A stretch of DNA of 64,000 nucleotides from an uncultured Clostridia bacterium. GTDB lineage: Bacteria > Bacillota > Clostridia > UBA1212. This document shows, one piece after another, positions 9,909-19,900 of this stretch. The stretch spans positions 1 through 64,000 of the forward strand of contig CAMZBI010000002.1 in assembly GCA_947304585.1 (NCBI GenBank), written 5' to 3'. Numbering within the stretch: the stretch's first letter is position 1; each line of letters begins with the position of its first letter. Made by a program: the position numbers and the translations under genes. A model generated the notes under the pieces. The model made no database searches and was not told where the DNA came from. It saw only the letters and a list, made by a program, of their open reading frames with translations.

Positions 9909-10619
9909 ATGGAAAAGAAGTACAAGAGGATCATGATAAAACTCAGCGGCGAAGCTCTCTCAGGCTCCGGGAAAACCGGCATTGACGAGGCATTCCTCGA
10001 CAAGCTTGCCTCAGTGATCAAAACCGTTGCTGTAGACATGGGCGTCGAGGTGGCAATGGTGCTTGGCGGCGGCAATTTCTGGCGCGGAGCCAAAAACCCC
10101 GGCTTCGACAGGACCGACGCCGACCACATCGGCATGCTGGCAACCGTAATGAACTGTATGGCTTTTGCCGATAAACTGCGGCAAAACGGCGTTCCCGCCT
10201 GCGCAATGTCGGCTCTTCAGATGGACCAGGTCTGCGAGTTTTACGTAAAAGCCAAGGCCGACTCAATGCTTAAATCCGGCAAGGTTGTTCTTCTGGGCTG
10301 CGGTACCGGAAGACCTTATTTCACCACTGATACAGGTGCAGTTCTCCGCGCCGCGGAACTCAAGTGCGACGTTATCCTGCTGGCCAAGAATATAGACGCG
10401 GTGTACGACGCAGACCCTGCCAAAGTCCCGGATGCCAAAAGATACGACCGCATCTCCCTTAACGAGGTCCTCGATAAGCAGCTCAAGGTCATGGACCTTA
10501 CCGCCACAGCCTTCTGCATCGAGAACAAACTTCCCATCAAGGTCTTCGGCGTCAGCGACCCCGAGAACATCATCAGATGCGTGAAGGGCGAAAACCCGGG
10601 CACAGAGGTCTACTGCTGA
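9909..10619 (+). CDS. pyrH: UMP kinase
   Basis: KRIMIKLSGEALSGSGKTGID...VLGGGNFWRGA; RBS gaggaggttcac. Confidence 0.97.
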   Translation: MEKKYKRIMIKLSGEALSGSGKTGIDEAFLDKLASVIKTVAVDMGVEVAMVLGGGNFWRGAKNPGFDRTDADHIGMLATVMNCMAFADKLRQNGVPACAMSALQMDQVCEFYVKAKADSMLKSGKVVLLGCGTGRPYFTTDTGAVLRAAELKCDVILLAKNIDAVYDADPAKVPDAKRYDRISLNEVLDKQLKVMDLTATAFCIENKLPIKVFGVSDPENIIRCVKGENPGTEVYC

Positions 10620-10770
10620 TCCGTATAAGCTCCGGACATTTACTTTCAGGACAAGTATTCAAATCTCATTTCAGTTTCTTTTCTCCAACAGAGTTGACTC
10701 CGCTCTTTACCACAGCGTCATGCCTTGGAAAAGACGGTGTTGACTCTGTTTTGGCAATCGTGCCAGCTTG

Positions 10771-10907
10771 CCGCAATCGCGCCGAAGGCGCACCACAACT
10801 GGTCACTAATAACTGTTTAACTGATCATTTGAGCGAAGCGTACCGCACCACAACTGTTCACTGATCACTACAACAACTATTAACTGATCACTAAAAAACT
10901 GTTAACT
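10771..10907. repeat. Intergenic repeat, copy 2 (same family as 8031-8181, opposite orientation)
   Basis: GCGCC-gaa-GGCGC hairpin; CGCACCACAACTG(G/T)TCACT twice; AACTGATCACT words; reverse complement contains CAGTGAACAGTTGTGGTGCGG, matching copy 1 CAGTGGACAGTTGCGGTGCGG. Confidence 0.65.
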
Positions 10908-10922
10908 ATTTCGTTTTTTCGC

Positions 10923-10951
10923 TTGACAACCCGTTTTTTTAGTGTTATCAT
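10923..10951 (+). promoter_or_regulatory. Sigma-A promoter of tRNA-Glu
   Basis: TTGACA - 17 bp - TATCAT, about 22 bp upstream of the tRNA. Confidence 0.8.
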
Positions 10952-10972
10952 CTATGAGCGCTGAAAAGCCAC

Positions 10973-11047
10973 GGCTCTTTGGTCAAGCGGCTAAGACGCC
11001 GCCCTCTCACGGCGGAAACACGAGTTCGATTCTCGTAAGAGTCACCA
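10973..11047 (+). tRNA. tRNA-Glu (anticodon CTC)
   Basis: Cloverleaf: acceptor GGCTCTT/AAGAGTC, anticodon arm CCGCC-CTCTCAC-GGCGG, T arm ACGAG-TTCGATT-CTCGT, encoded CCA. Confidence 0.93.
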
Positions 11048-11053
11048 AAAATT

Positions 11054-11076
11054 CCTGCTTCGGCAGGTTTTTTTTT
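11054..11076 (+). terminator. Rho-independent terminator after tRNA-Glu
   Basis: CCTGC-TTCG-GCAGG followed by T9. Confidence 0.85.
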
Positions 11077-11175
11077 GCCGGAAAGCCTTCGGAACAGGGC
11101 CCCCTCATACTGGAAAGCCGGAATGCATTGGCGTTAAAACCAGGGAAAAATCGGGGAAATCCGAACCCTGCGGTG

Positions 11176-11204
11176 TTGACCGGTTTCTCTGAAAATGTTA
11201 TAAT
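11176..11204 (+). promoter_or_regulatory. Consensus sigma-A promoter upstream of the solo transposase-domain ORF
   Basis: TTGACC - 17 bp - TATAAT. Confidence 0.75.
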
Positions 11205-11274
11205 TTTTCCAGACAGGCAGACAATTGTAACCGGTATTGGTTTTGATGCTTTTTTGTTACGGGAGAGTTTAAAA

Positions 11275-11754
11275 ATGGCTCAGCAGAGTTTTTCAAGTCT
11301 TGAATATGAAAACAGGAAAAGTACCACGAAAAGGGACGAAATGCTCGCTTTTTTTGACAAGCTTATTCCCTGGGACGAGTGGATCATCGTGGTTAAACCT
11401 TTTTATTATAACGGCAGGCGGGGCAGAAAACCTGTTGCCCTGGAAACGATGATAAGAATGTATGTGATCCAGGAGCTGTTCGGTCTTTCAAGCGAGGCGA
11501 CAGAGAGCTGCGTCTATGACAGCTATGCAATGAGAAACTTCCTGAACATTGACTTTTTCAGCGAGACCGTTCCCGACGCAACCACGCTTCAGCGCTTCAA
11601 AAGACTTCTCGTTAAAAACGGAATCGATAAAAGGTTCGACCGGGACCTGGCGATGCTTCTTGAAACAAAGAAAATGAAACTTAAGAAGGGCAGCGCGGTT
11701 GAACCGAGACTTCTCAAGACGAGCCGCAAGCCACGCAAGAAAAAAAGCTCATAA
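11275..11754 (+). CDS. IS5-type transposase N-terminal domain only (DUF772-like); no catalytic domain
   Basis: FFDKLIPWDEWI..VVKPFYYNGRRGRKPVALETMIRMYVIQELFGLSSEATESCVYDSYAMRNFLNID...VPDATTLQRFKRLL; ends in a Lys/Arg-rich tail. Confidence 0.75.
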   Translation: MAQQSFSSLEYENRKSTTKRDEMLAFFDKLIPWDEWIIVVKPFYYNGRRGRKPVALETMIRMYVIQELFGLSSEATESCVYDSYAMRNFLNIDFFSETVPDATTLQRFKRLLVKNGIDKRFDRDLAMLLETKKMKLKKGSAVEPRLLKTSRKPRKKKSS

Positions 11755-11775
11755 AAACATAAAAGAGGTTAGATC

Positions 11776-12744
11776 ATGGATTCAAAACAATGGTTCAGAG
11801 ACGCAAAATTCGGCATGATGATCCACTGGGGTCTCTATTCTCTTCTCGGAGGGGAGTGGAAGGGCAGAAGGATGGATAATTACATCGCCGAATGGGCGCA
11901 GCAGTATTTCCGGATCCCGCTCGCAGAGTACAGGAAGCTCTGCGGTGCCTTTGATCCGGTTTTTTTTGACGCTGAGGAGTGGGTGAAACTCGCCAAAGAC
12001 GCCGGAATGAAATACGTTGTTTTCACGTCAAAGCACCACGACGGCTTCGCAATGTTCAGATCCTCCGCAGATCCCTACAACGTGTACGATGCCACGCCTT
12101 TTGGGAGAGACGTGGTCGCTGAGCTTGCGGAGGCCTGCAAAAAGTACGGCCTGCGTCTCGGCCTTTATTATTCTCAGGACCTTGACTGGGCACACCCCCA
12201 CGGAGGCGGCTATACACTTGGCAAGGACTGGTGCGACCATGCGGCATACCTTACCAACAACTGGGATTTTCCCGATGACAAGGCCAAAAACTACTCGATA
12301 TGCTTCGAGGAAAAGATAAAGCCCCAGGTAAAAGAGATACTCACCGGGTACGGCGACCTTTGCCTTATCTGGTTTGACGTTCCTGTCACGCTGAACCGGG
12401 ATCAGACCGATGAACTTTACAGGATGGTTAAATTCTACCAGCCTGACTGCCTGGTCAACTCCCGTATCGGCAACGGCTACGGCGATTATGTTTCCGCAGA
12501 GGACAATTTCATACCTTCCGAAAACGACGCGGGAATCCTTTACGAATCTCCCTGCACGCTGAACGACACCTGGGGATTCAAGTATTACGACAACAACTGG
12601 AAGTCTGCGGATACGATCCTCGAGAATCTCAGGCACATGAACGGCCTTGGCGTCAATTATCTGCTCAACGTGGGCCCGGACCATCTGGGAAGGATCCCGG
12701 GACCATCAGTTGACATTCTGAGAGAGGTCGGATCAAGACTGTAA
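11776..12744 (+). CDS. Alpha-L-fucosidase (GH29-like)
   Basis: WFRDAKFGMMIHWGLYSLLGGEW...VFTSKHHDGFAMF...LLNVGPDHLGRIP. Confidence 0.93.
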   Translation: MDSKQWFRDAKFGMMIHWGLYSLLGGEWKGRRMDNYIAEWAQQYFRIPLAEYRKLCGAFDPVFFDAEEWVKLAKDAGMKYVVFTSKHHDGFAMFRSSADPYNVYDATPFGRDVVAELAEACKKYGLRLGLYYSQDLDWAHPHGGGYTLGKDWCDHAAYLTNNWDFPDDKAKNYSICFEEKIKPQVKEILTGYGDLCLIWFDVPVTLNRDQTDELYRMVKFYQPDCLVNSRIGNGYGDYVSAEDNFIPSENDAGILYESPCTLNDTWGFKYYDNNWKSADTILENLRHMNGLGVNYLLNVGPDHLGRIPGPSVDILREVGSRL

Positions 12745-12800
12745 AGTATTCAAAATTCTGCTTTACAACAATGATCGATTGTGTTATACTCTCTCGGCGT

Positions 12801-12878
12801 CGGGGTGTAGCTCAGTTTGGCTAGAGTGCTTGCTTGGGGTGCAAGAGGTCGCCTGTTCAAGTCAGGTCACTCCGACCA
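12801..12878 (+). tRNA. tRNA-Pro (anticodon GGG)
   Basis: CGGGGTG acceptor/CACTCCG, anticodon arm CTTGC-TTGGGGT-GCAAG, CCTG-TTCAAGT-CAGG T arm, encoded CCA. Confidence 0.93.
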
Positions 12879-12884
12879 GTTTAA

Positions 12885-12915
12885 AGCCTTGCTCTTTTGC
12901 AGGGCTTTTTCTTTT
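12885..12915 (+). terminator. Rho-independent terminator after tRNA-Pro
   Basis: AGCCTTGC-tctttt-GCAGGGCT followed by a T-rich run. Confidence 0.8.
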
Positions 12916-13060
12916 TTTGTTCAGTAGCGGTTGTTATTGGTGTTGTTTTTTATTGAAATATTTTTTAAAAAATGGTATACTCAAATCGGAATTGATGCAG
13001 ATAAAAATCTGCTTATATGTTTATGAAAGTCATCTCATATATATCGAAAGGAGTTATAAC

Positions 13061-14494
13061 ATGGGATTAATCAGTGGAATTGTAGATTTAGGCAGTAATT
13101 TACTTAAGGCTGCAAAAGGCGCCGGCGGTTCAGCTCTCCAGGACCAGTGGAAGGAATACTTTTACTGCGATGCTCTTGAGAATGATACATTGATGGTGAA
13201 AGGCCAGAAAAGAGTCAACGAAGCAAGGTCTGCCAATACTAAAGGAAGTGACAATATCATCTCGAACGGTTCCGGTATCGTTGTCAACGAAGGTCAGTTC
13301 ATGATCATCGTTGAGCAGGGCAGAATCGTTGAGATCTGCGGCGAGCCCGGTCTTTTCACTTACAACTCATCGACTGAGCCCAGTATCTTTGCCGGAAAAT
13401 TCGGTAAAAACATTATTGACACCTTCAAAGTGATGTGGTCCAGGTTCACCTACGGCGGTGACACCGGAAAAGATCAGAGGGTCTACTACTTCAACATGAA
13501 GGAGATCCTGGATAACAAGTTCGGTACCCAGAGCCCGATCACCTTCAAAGTTGTCGATTCGAAGATCGGCCTTGACATTGACGTTCCGATCAAGTGCTCC
13601 GGTGTTTACACATTTAAGATCGACAACCCGCTTCTTTTCTACACAAGCATCACAGGAAACGTGCCTGAGAAGTACAGAAAAGAAGATATCGCTTCCACGA
13701 TGAAGACCGAGTTCGTGGCTGCTCTCCAGCCCGCTCTCGGAAAGATCTCCGCTCTTGAAGTTAGACCCAGCGATCTTATCAACCATATTCCTGAACTGCA
13801 GGATGCTGTCAACGAGGCCCTTTCAAAGAAGTGGGGCGAGGGCAGAGGTATCGTCGTGGTCGAGATCGCCCTCAATCCTATCGTTGTCGAGCAGGAGTGG
13901 CAGGACAAGATCAGCACCGCTCAGTACGAAGCGAGACTTGCCCACAATCCGGGCCTCGCTGCAGGCGCTCTGACACAGGCACAGATCGAAGCTATGAAAC
14001 TTGCAGCTGCAAACGAAGGCGGCGCAATGCAGGGATTCCTCGGAATGGGATTTGCCCAGAACTCCGGCTCAAATGCAGCCACTCTCTACGGCATGGCAGC
14101 TCAGCAGCAGCCTAACGCTCCGGAACAGAACACCGCAGATTTCTGGACATGCCCGACCTGCGGCGCAAAGGCTACCGGAAAATTCTGCGCAGCCTGCGGA
14201 ACAAAGAAACCCGCTCCCGCAGAAACCTGGAAGTGCCCCAAGTGCGGAACCGAAGCCACCGGCAAATTCTGCCCTGAGTGCGGCGAGAAGAAACCCTCAG
14301 AAGACGGCTGGACCTGCCCGAAATGCGGTGCAATAAACAAAGGCAAATTCTGCCACGAGTGCGGCGAAAAGAAACCCGCAGGCGCACCCCTTTACCGCTG
14401 CGACAAGTGCGGCTGGCAGCCTGAGGATCCCTCCAATCCGCCCAAGTTCTGCCCTCAGTGCGGAGACCCCTTCAACGACAGCGACAAGATCTGA
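13061..14494 (+). CDS. SPFH/Band-7 domain protein with tandem C-terminal zinc ribbons (YdjI/virion core-like)
   Basis: MGLISGIVDLGSNLLKAAKGAGGSALQDQWKEYFYCDAL; four CxxC...CxxC ribbons (CPTCG..FCAACG, CPKCG..FCPECG, CPKCG..FCHECG, CDKCG..FCPQCG). Confidence 0.9.
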   Translation: MGLISGIVDLGSNLLKAAKGAGGSALQDQWKEYFYCDALENDTLMVKGQKRVNEARSANTKGSDNIISNGSGIVVNEGQFMIIVEQGRIVEICGEPGLFTYNSSTEPSIFAGKFGKNIIDTFKVMWSRFTYGGDTGKDQRVYYFNMKEILDNKFGTQSPITFKVVDSKIGLDIDVPIKCSGVYTFKIDNPLLFYTSITGNVPEKYRKEDIASTMKTEFVAALQPALGKISALEVRPSDLINHIPELQDAVNEALSKKWGEGRGIVVVEIALNPIVVEQEWQDKISTAQYEARLAHNPGLAAGALTQAQIEAMKLAAANEGGAMQGFLGMGFAQNSGSNAATLYGMAAQQQPNAPEQNTADFWTCPTCGAKATGKFCAACGTKKPAPAETWKCPKCGTEATGKFCPECGEKKPSEDGWTCPKCGAINKGKFCHECGEKKPAGAPLYRCDKCGWQPEDPSNPPKFCPQCGDPFNDSDKI

Positions 14495-14534
14495 GGATCT
14501 GTCCTTTAACAGCCGGTTTCCCGGGGCGGATGAT

Positions 14535-14671
14535 GCCGAAGGATGACGGCGATAAAATGCAATTTACAACATGAATAACCTTCAAAAGGTTTAACTGCCG
14601 GCGTGCGCGAAGCATTAAATGTCACATCTTGGATTTTGATTCTGGTGTTTGAGATCATGCTTCCGCACGCC
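14535..14671. other. Intergenic segment with three nested/ordered inverted repeats; candidate structured RNA
   Basis: GCCG-aaggatga-CGGC; AACCTT-caa-AAGGTT; long-range GGCGTGCG-cga-AGCAT (14600-14615) with ATGCT-tc-CGCACGCC (14657-14671). Confidence 0.4.
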
Positions 14672-14724
14672 TTTGCCATACAATACAAAATGATCAAATA
14701 ACTGTATTTTTTAGAGGTGCGCAT

Positions 14725-16152
14725 ATGAAAAGTCATACAAAAACCGAGATAGTTTTCCCGAAGAGGATCGTTTTAAGCGAAGGATCTTTTTCAAATCTTG
14801 ACTCACTTTTAAGAGAAAAACCACTGCAGATAGGCCTTGGAGAGAGAGATTTTGCGGAGATTAAGGGCGAGGGATTCATCGTTCTTGATTTTGGCAAGGA
14901 GATATGCGGAACCGCAAGGATCCTCACGTATACGATTGGCGGACTTACCAACGTCAGACTGCGCTTCGGCGAGTCCGTTGGCGAGACCATGGCAGAACTC
15001 GGTTACAAGGGCGCCTGCAATGACCACTCAAACAGAGATGCGGTAGTGGCTCTTCAGAATTTCTCGGATATGCGCTTTATGCAGACCGGATTCAGGTTTT
15101 TACGGATCGATTTCCTCCAGAGCACCGGTGTCAATATCAAGAGCATCGTTGCCGAGGGCGAGATCTATTCAAACGACACGGTCTACGAATACAACGGCGG
15201 CGACTCAAGAGTTAAGGACATTTTCGACGTGGCCAGAAGGACAGTCGATCTTTGCGGCTCCAGCGGATACATCTGGGACGGCGTGAAGAGAGACAGGCTG
15301 GTTTGGATCGGAGACATGTACCCGGAGACCATGGCTTATGCAACGCTTTACGGACGCTGCGATATAGTGGAGAAATCTCTTGATTTTATCGTTGACCAGA
15401 CCCCTCTGCCGGGCTGGATGAACGGAATGCCTGCCTATTCCATGTGGTGGATCATCATCCTCACGGATTACGCAATGAAGGTCGGCGCCTATGATTACCT
15501 TGAAAAACAGATGCCCTATATGGACAGTCTTATAAAACTCATGAACGAACACGTTGGCGACGGCGGAGAGCTTCTCTACCCAAGTCTCTTTGTGGACTGG
15601 CCGACCCATGAACAGCCCGACGAGCCCAGCGGGGTGAGGGCGATAAACATTATTGCCGCGAAGAGAGCGATTCAGAATTTCGAGCGTTTTGGTATAGATA
15701 CGACGGCTGCAAAACAGCTGCTTGCAAAGCTTGAAAAGGTCGACATGCCTGTGGAAAGCGCAAAACAGGTGCTGGCTCTTAAGTTCTTCGCAACAGGCAA
15801 ACTGTCGAAAAAAGAGGCGGATATGCTCATCGAGGGCGGCGCAAAGGGTTTCTCCACGTTCATGAGCTATTTCATCCTCACCGCAATTGCCAAGCTTCAC
15901 GGCAAAGAGACCGCTTACAGGCTTATGAAGGATTACTACGGGGCAATGCTGGACCGCGGAGCCACTACTTTCTTTGAGGATTTCAACATGGAGTGGCTTG
16001 AGGGTACGGGAAGGCTGGACGAGCCCACACCCGCAGGTCTCAAAGACATACACGGCGATTTCGGCGCATACTGCTATATTGGATTTAGGCACAGCCTCTG
16101 CCACGGCTGGTCCGGAGGCGTTATACCGTTTATTGCGGAAAATCCTCAGTAA
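14725..16152 (+). CDS. Alpha-L-rhamnosidase-like six-hairpin glycosidase
   Basis: SSGYIWDGVKRDRLVWIGDMYPETMAYATLYG; RFLRIDFL motif of bacterial rhamnosidases. Confidence 0.82.
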   Translation: MKSHTKTEIVFPKRIVLSEGSFSNLDSLLREKPLQIGLGERDFAEIKGEGFIVLDFGKEICGTARILTYTIGGLTNVRLRFGESVGETMAELGYKGACNDHSNRDAVVALQNFSDMRFMQTGFRFLRIDFLQSTGVNIKSIVAEGEIYSNDTVYEYNGGDSRVKDIFDVARRTVDLCGSSGYIWDGVKRDRLVWIGDMYPETMAYATLYGRCDIVEKSLDFIVDQTPLPGWMNGMPAYSMWWIIILTDYAMKVGAYDYLEKQMPYMDSLIKLMNEHVGDGGELLYPSLFVDWPTHEQPDEPSGVRAINIIAAKRAIQNFERFGIDTTAAKQLLAKLEKVDMPVESAKQVLALKFFATGKLSKKEADMLIEGGAKGFSTFMSYFILTAIAKLHGKETAYRLMKDYYGAMLDRGATTFFEDFNMEWLEGTGRLDEPTPAGLKDIHGDFGAYCYIGFRHSLCHGWSGGVIPFIAENPQ

Positions 16153-16247
16153 GATCAGTTCGAAGACCGTTAGATTTTAAACGAGTTAATTAACAAATTC
16201 AATGGAGCCCTGTAACAGAAGGAATCGCTCCGGAAAGGATAAATGAT

Positions 16248-16940
16248 ATGGTTGGGCTTATAATGGCCATGGATCTTGAGGCCGAAGGAATCATAGAGAA
16301 ACTCACAAACGTCTCTTCTCAGAAGATCAGCGGCATCACTTTTACACGCGGCAAGCTCCACAGCACGGACGTTGTTGTCTGCGTCTGCGGAGTCGGCAAG
16401 GTTTTTGCCGGCGTTTGTGCGGAAATAATGGTGCTGAGGTACAGCCCCGATTATATTATTAATACGGGAGTGGGAGGAACTCTGACGGAGGATCTTTCCA
16501 TTGGCGACGTGGCAATAGCTTCAGCCGCTGTTCAGCACGATATGGACACCACGCCAATCGGGGATCCCCGGGGATTTATAGGTATCATAAAAGAGGTCTA
16601 TCTTCCCTGCGACGAAAGGATCGTTTCCCTTGTGGAAAAGGCCTGTGCTCTTGAGGGTATCAAGGCCGTGAAGGGCACTATAGCCACAGGAGACCAGTTT
16701 ATCCACACTGAGGAGCAAAAGGACTCAATACGGGCCGATTTTGAAAACTGCATCTGTTGCGAGATGGAGGGCGGCGCCGTGGGACAGATCTGCAGAGTCA
16801 ACAAGATCCCCTTTGCGGTGGTAAGAGCCATCTCCGACAACGCAGGGGGCGAGTCACCTTCGGATTTTGCTGAATTCGCCAAAACTGCCGCTGCAAGAAG
16901 CATCAGAGTGCTTGAGAGAGTTATAGGAAAACTCGACTGA
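16248..16940 (+). CDS. mtnN: 5'-methylthioadenosine/S-adenosylhomocysteine nucleosidase
   Basis: MVGLIMAMDLEAEGI...IINTGVGGTL...CCEMEGGAVGQICRVNKIPFAVVRAISDNA. Confidence 0.93.
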   Translation: MVGLIMAMDLEAEGIIEKLTNVSSQKISGITFTRGKLHSTDVVVCVCGVGKVFAGVCAEIMVLRYSPDYIINTGVGGTLTEDLSIGDVAIASAAVQHDMDTTPIGDPRGFIGIIKEVYLPCDERIVSLVEKACALEGIKAVKGTIATGDQFIHTEEQKDSIRADFENCICCEMEGGAVGQICRVNKIPFAVVRAISDNAGGESPSDFAEFAKTAAARSIRVLERVIGKLD

Positions 16941-16997
16941 TACCGGGAGGCAAAAGAGAGCACCGGCACAATTTTTACCGAAAGGAGGGATCAGTTA

Positions 16998-19900
16998 TTG
17001 TACACAAGATTTCAGCTTCAGTCCGCATCTTCGTCCAGAGTCGATTTTCAGCACGGACTTGATTATTTCAACGAAGACAGGATAGAGAGATTCAGCTGCA
17101 TAAACCTTGAAGGCACCGAATCGGGGCGTATGAGGGAGGTCTCCGCAACAGTTAAAGGGACACATGACGCTTATTCAGCAAGAGCCGTCATAGACGAGGT
17201 CGATGACGACCCCTCCACCGGAATACTTGTGTCGTACATCTGTTCCTGCCCGGGATCCAATGAAAAAGACAGAATATGCAAGCACTGCATCGCTCTCATC
17301 CTTAAATATTTAGACTTAAGAGACCAGGGTCTCCTTCAGGATGAGGAGAACAGGTCTTCGGAAATAATGCTTGAAGATATCGTTCTTGATACCGACAAGG
17401 CCTTCCTTTCCATGCTCACAGCGGAAAAATACCGGCGCCATCTGGAGATCGCGGTGAAGAACCGGGAGCGGACCCTCCGGATCGTCCCCTATCTCACTGT
17501 TACGGATTCAAACATATTTGTTGAGTTCAAGGCTGGGGACGACAAACTGTACATTGTCAAAGACCTTGCGGGATACGCCTCGGCCGTAATGCACAACAAA
17601 TCCCTTAATTACGGCAAAAACAAGGCAATCGTCCACTCCGTCGACCTGTTTGACGATGCAGGGAAAAAGCTGATACGGTTTCTTGAAAGATACAGAAAAA
17701 ACAGGCACACATATGTCAGGACCTACTCCGCACCAAAATCGGAGGAGGATCTCCGTTTCTTGAATCTAAAGAACGAACTTCTGGATCTCTTTTTTGAGAG
17801 CGTTGCGGGAGAAGAGATAGATATTGCCGACAGATCTCTTTACAACAGAGGGGGATCTGCGGAGATATCCTTCGGGACCGGCGAAGGCGGAGAGTCCGGT
17901 GAAATGACCGGGAGCAGTTCAGAAGGCCAGAGCAAGGCCCCGGTGGTCAAACCGGTTTTCAGAAAATACACTGTGGTAAATGAGATTCCTGATCTGAAAT
18001 TCACCGTGACCGGCCTTGACGGGGGAGCCTTGATAACAGGCTCTTTTATGCCCGTTTTTGTGGGTATGGATGATCTGATCTTTATAGGCAGAGACAAGGT
18101 CTTTGTTGCAGATCAGAAGCAGATGGGCGGGGCATTGGCGTTTTTCAAGTATGTGGCTGCCAGTTCCTGCACCAGCATTTTCGTTTCCGACCGTGACCTT
18201 CCGCTTTTTGTCCCGGAAATGCTCCAGGACCTCAAGGGACTGTTTGACGTGACCCTCGTGGACTTCAACGAAAACGCCTACATGCCCAAGGAGGCGGTCA
18301 TGAAGTTCTACATAGACATGCCGGGTCAGGATATCATCTCCTGCGAGCTCTATGCCTGCTACGGCGAGGGCGAGGAGGAAAAGAGGTACAACGTCCTTGA
18401 CGAGAGGGATTACGAGGGCTCCTCCCGTGACGAAGCAGCGGAGATGGCCGCCTATGAATCACTGAAGCGCTACTTCAACAAATACGACCCCAATCTCAAG
18501 GCAGCTATCATGGCCAAAGGGGCCGAGGCTTTTTATGAGTTCATAACGGGAAAAGTATACGAGCTTGAGCTTCTGGGCGACGTCTACATATCAGAAAAGA
18601 TCCGGAATATTAAGGTGAAGAAAGCGTCAAGAATATCCGCAGGCGTGTCTCTCCAGGGCGATCTTCTGATGTTCTCTGTGCACAGCGATGATTTTACCCC
18701 GGAAGAACTGTCGGAACTTCTCAGAAAGTACGACAGAAAAAAGAAATTTTTCAGACTGACAGACGGAACTTTTGTGAGTATTGACGGTGAGGGGATATCG
18801 AACCTTGCCAATGTCAGCAGAATGCTGGAGATGAGCGGAGTCTCTCTCTCGGGAGGTACCGCTGTGGTGCCGAAGTTCAGGGCTCTTTACCTCGACAGCG
18901 AGCTTTCCGACAATGAGAGCGTGCTCATAAGCAGAAGCCGGGATTTCCGGGCCCTCATAAGAAACATGAAGACCTTCGAGGACAACGATTTTGAGGTCCC
19001 CGAGTCCCTTCGCGATACTCTGAGAAACTATCAGAAACACGGCTTCCGCTGGCTCAAGACACTGAAGCAGAACGGCTTTGGCGGCATACTTGGCGACGAA
19101 ATGGGTCTTGGCAAGACGGTCCAGGCCATCGCATTCCTCAAGTCTGAATACGACGAAGGCGCAAAGGCCGCAACTCTCATCGTCTGTCCCGCATCGCTTG
19201 TGTACAACTGGAAGAGCGAACTATCAAGGTTTGCGCCAAACCTTCCCGCAGTTGTGGTTTCCGGAAAGCAGGAGGAACGGGCAGCCACTGTCAAAGAGCT
19301 GAGACCCGGCGACATCGCGATAACCTCCTACGACCTTCTGAGACGGGACGTAAGGCTTTATTCGGATATTGAGTTCGGATATCAGATAATTGACGAGGCA
19401 CAGTATATAAAAAACAGCGCCACCCTTTCTTCCCGGGCCGTCAAACAGATAAGATCCGGTTTCAGACTGGCCCTCACCGGCACGCCGATAGAGAACAAAC
19501 TGTCGGAGCTTTGGAGCATCTTTGACTACCTCATGCCGGGCCTTTTACACGACTACAGGGGCTTTAAAGAGGAATACGAGACTCCGATAGTCAGTTTCAG
19601 GGACAACGACGCCCTGATAAGGCTGAGAAAGATCATCCACCCCTTCGTACTCAGAAGACTCAAGCAGGACGTTCTGAAAGATCTTCCGGACAAGCTGGAA
19701 GAGACCATCACCACGCAGCTGACCGATGCCCAGGACGAGCTCTACAGGGCAAATCTTTCGTCAATAAGGCAAAGCCTTGGCAAAAGGACCGACGACAGGA
19801 ATACAGGCGTCACGGTCCAGATACTTGCGGAGCTTATGAAACTGAGGCAGATATGCTGCGATCCCTCCCTTGTTTACGACAATTACGATGGCGGGGCAGC

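Noticed and set aside
10620-10760. AACAGAGT...ACTCTGTT inverted repeat after pyrH as a mobile-element end
   Set aside because: Eight-bp arms with no transposase or target duplication; more likely a terminator-type stem.
10942-11274. N-terminal extension of the transposase-like ORF
   Set aside because: Runs through tRNA-Glu, its terminator and the promoter; the real start is ATG 11275.
12028-12684. 218-aa antisense ORF opposite the fucosidase
   Set aside because: Mirror frame of a strongly coding gene; no family resemblance.
12779-13060. N-terminal extension of the SPFH ORF
   Set aside because: Overlaps tRNA-Pro and its terminator; MGLISG at 13061 with GGAG upstream is the family start.
15205-16104. 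299-aa antisense ORF opposite the rhamnosidase-like gene
   Set aside because: Mirror ORF created by GC-biased codons; the sense strand has clear motifs.
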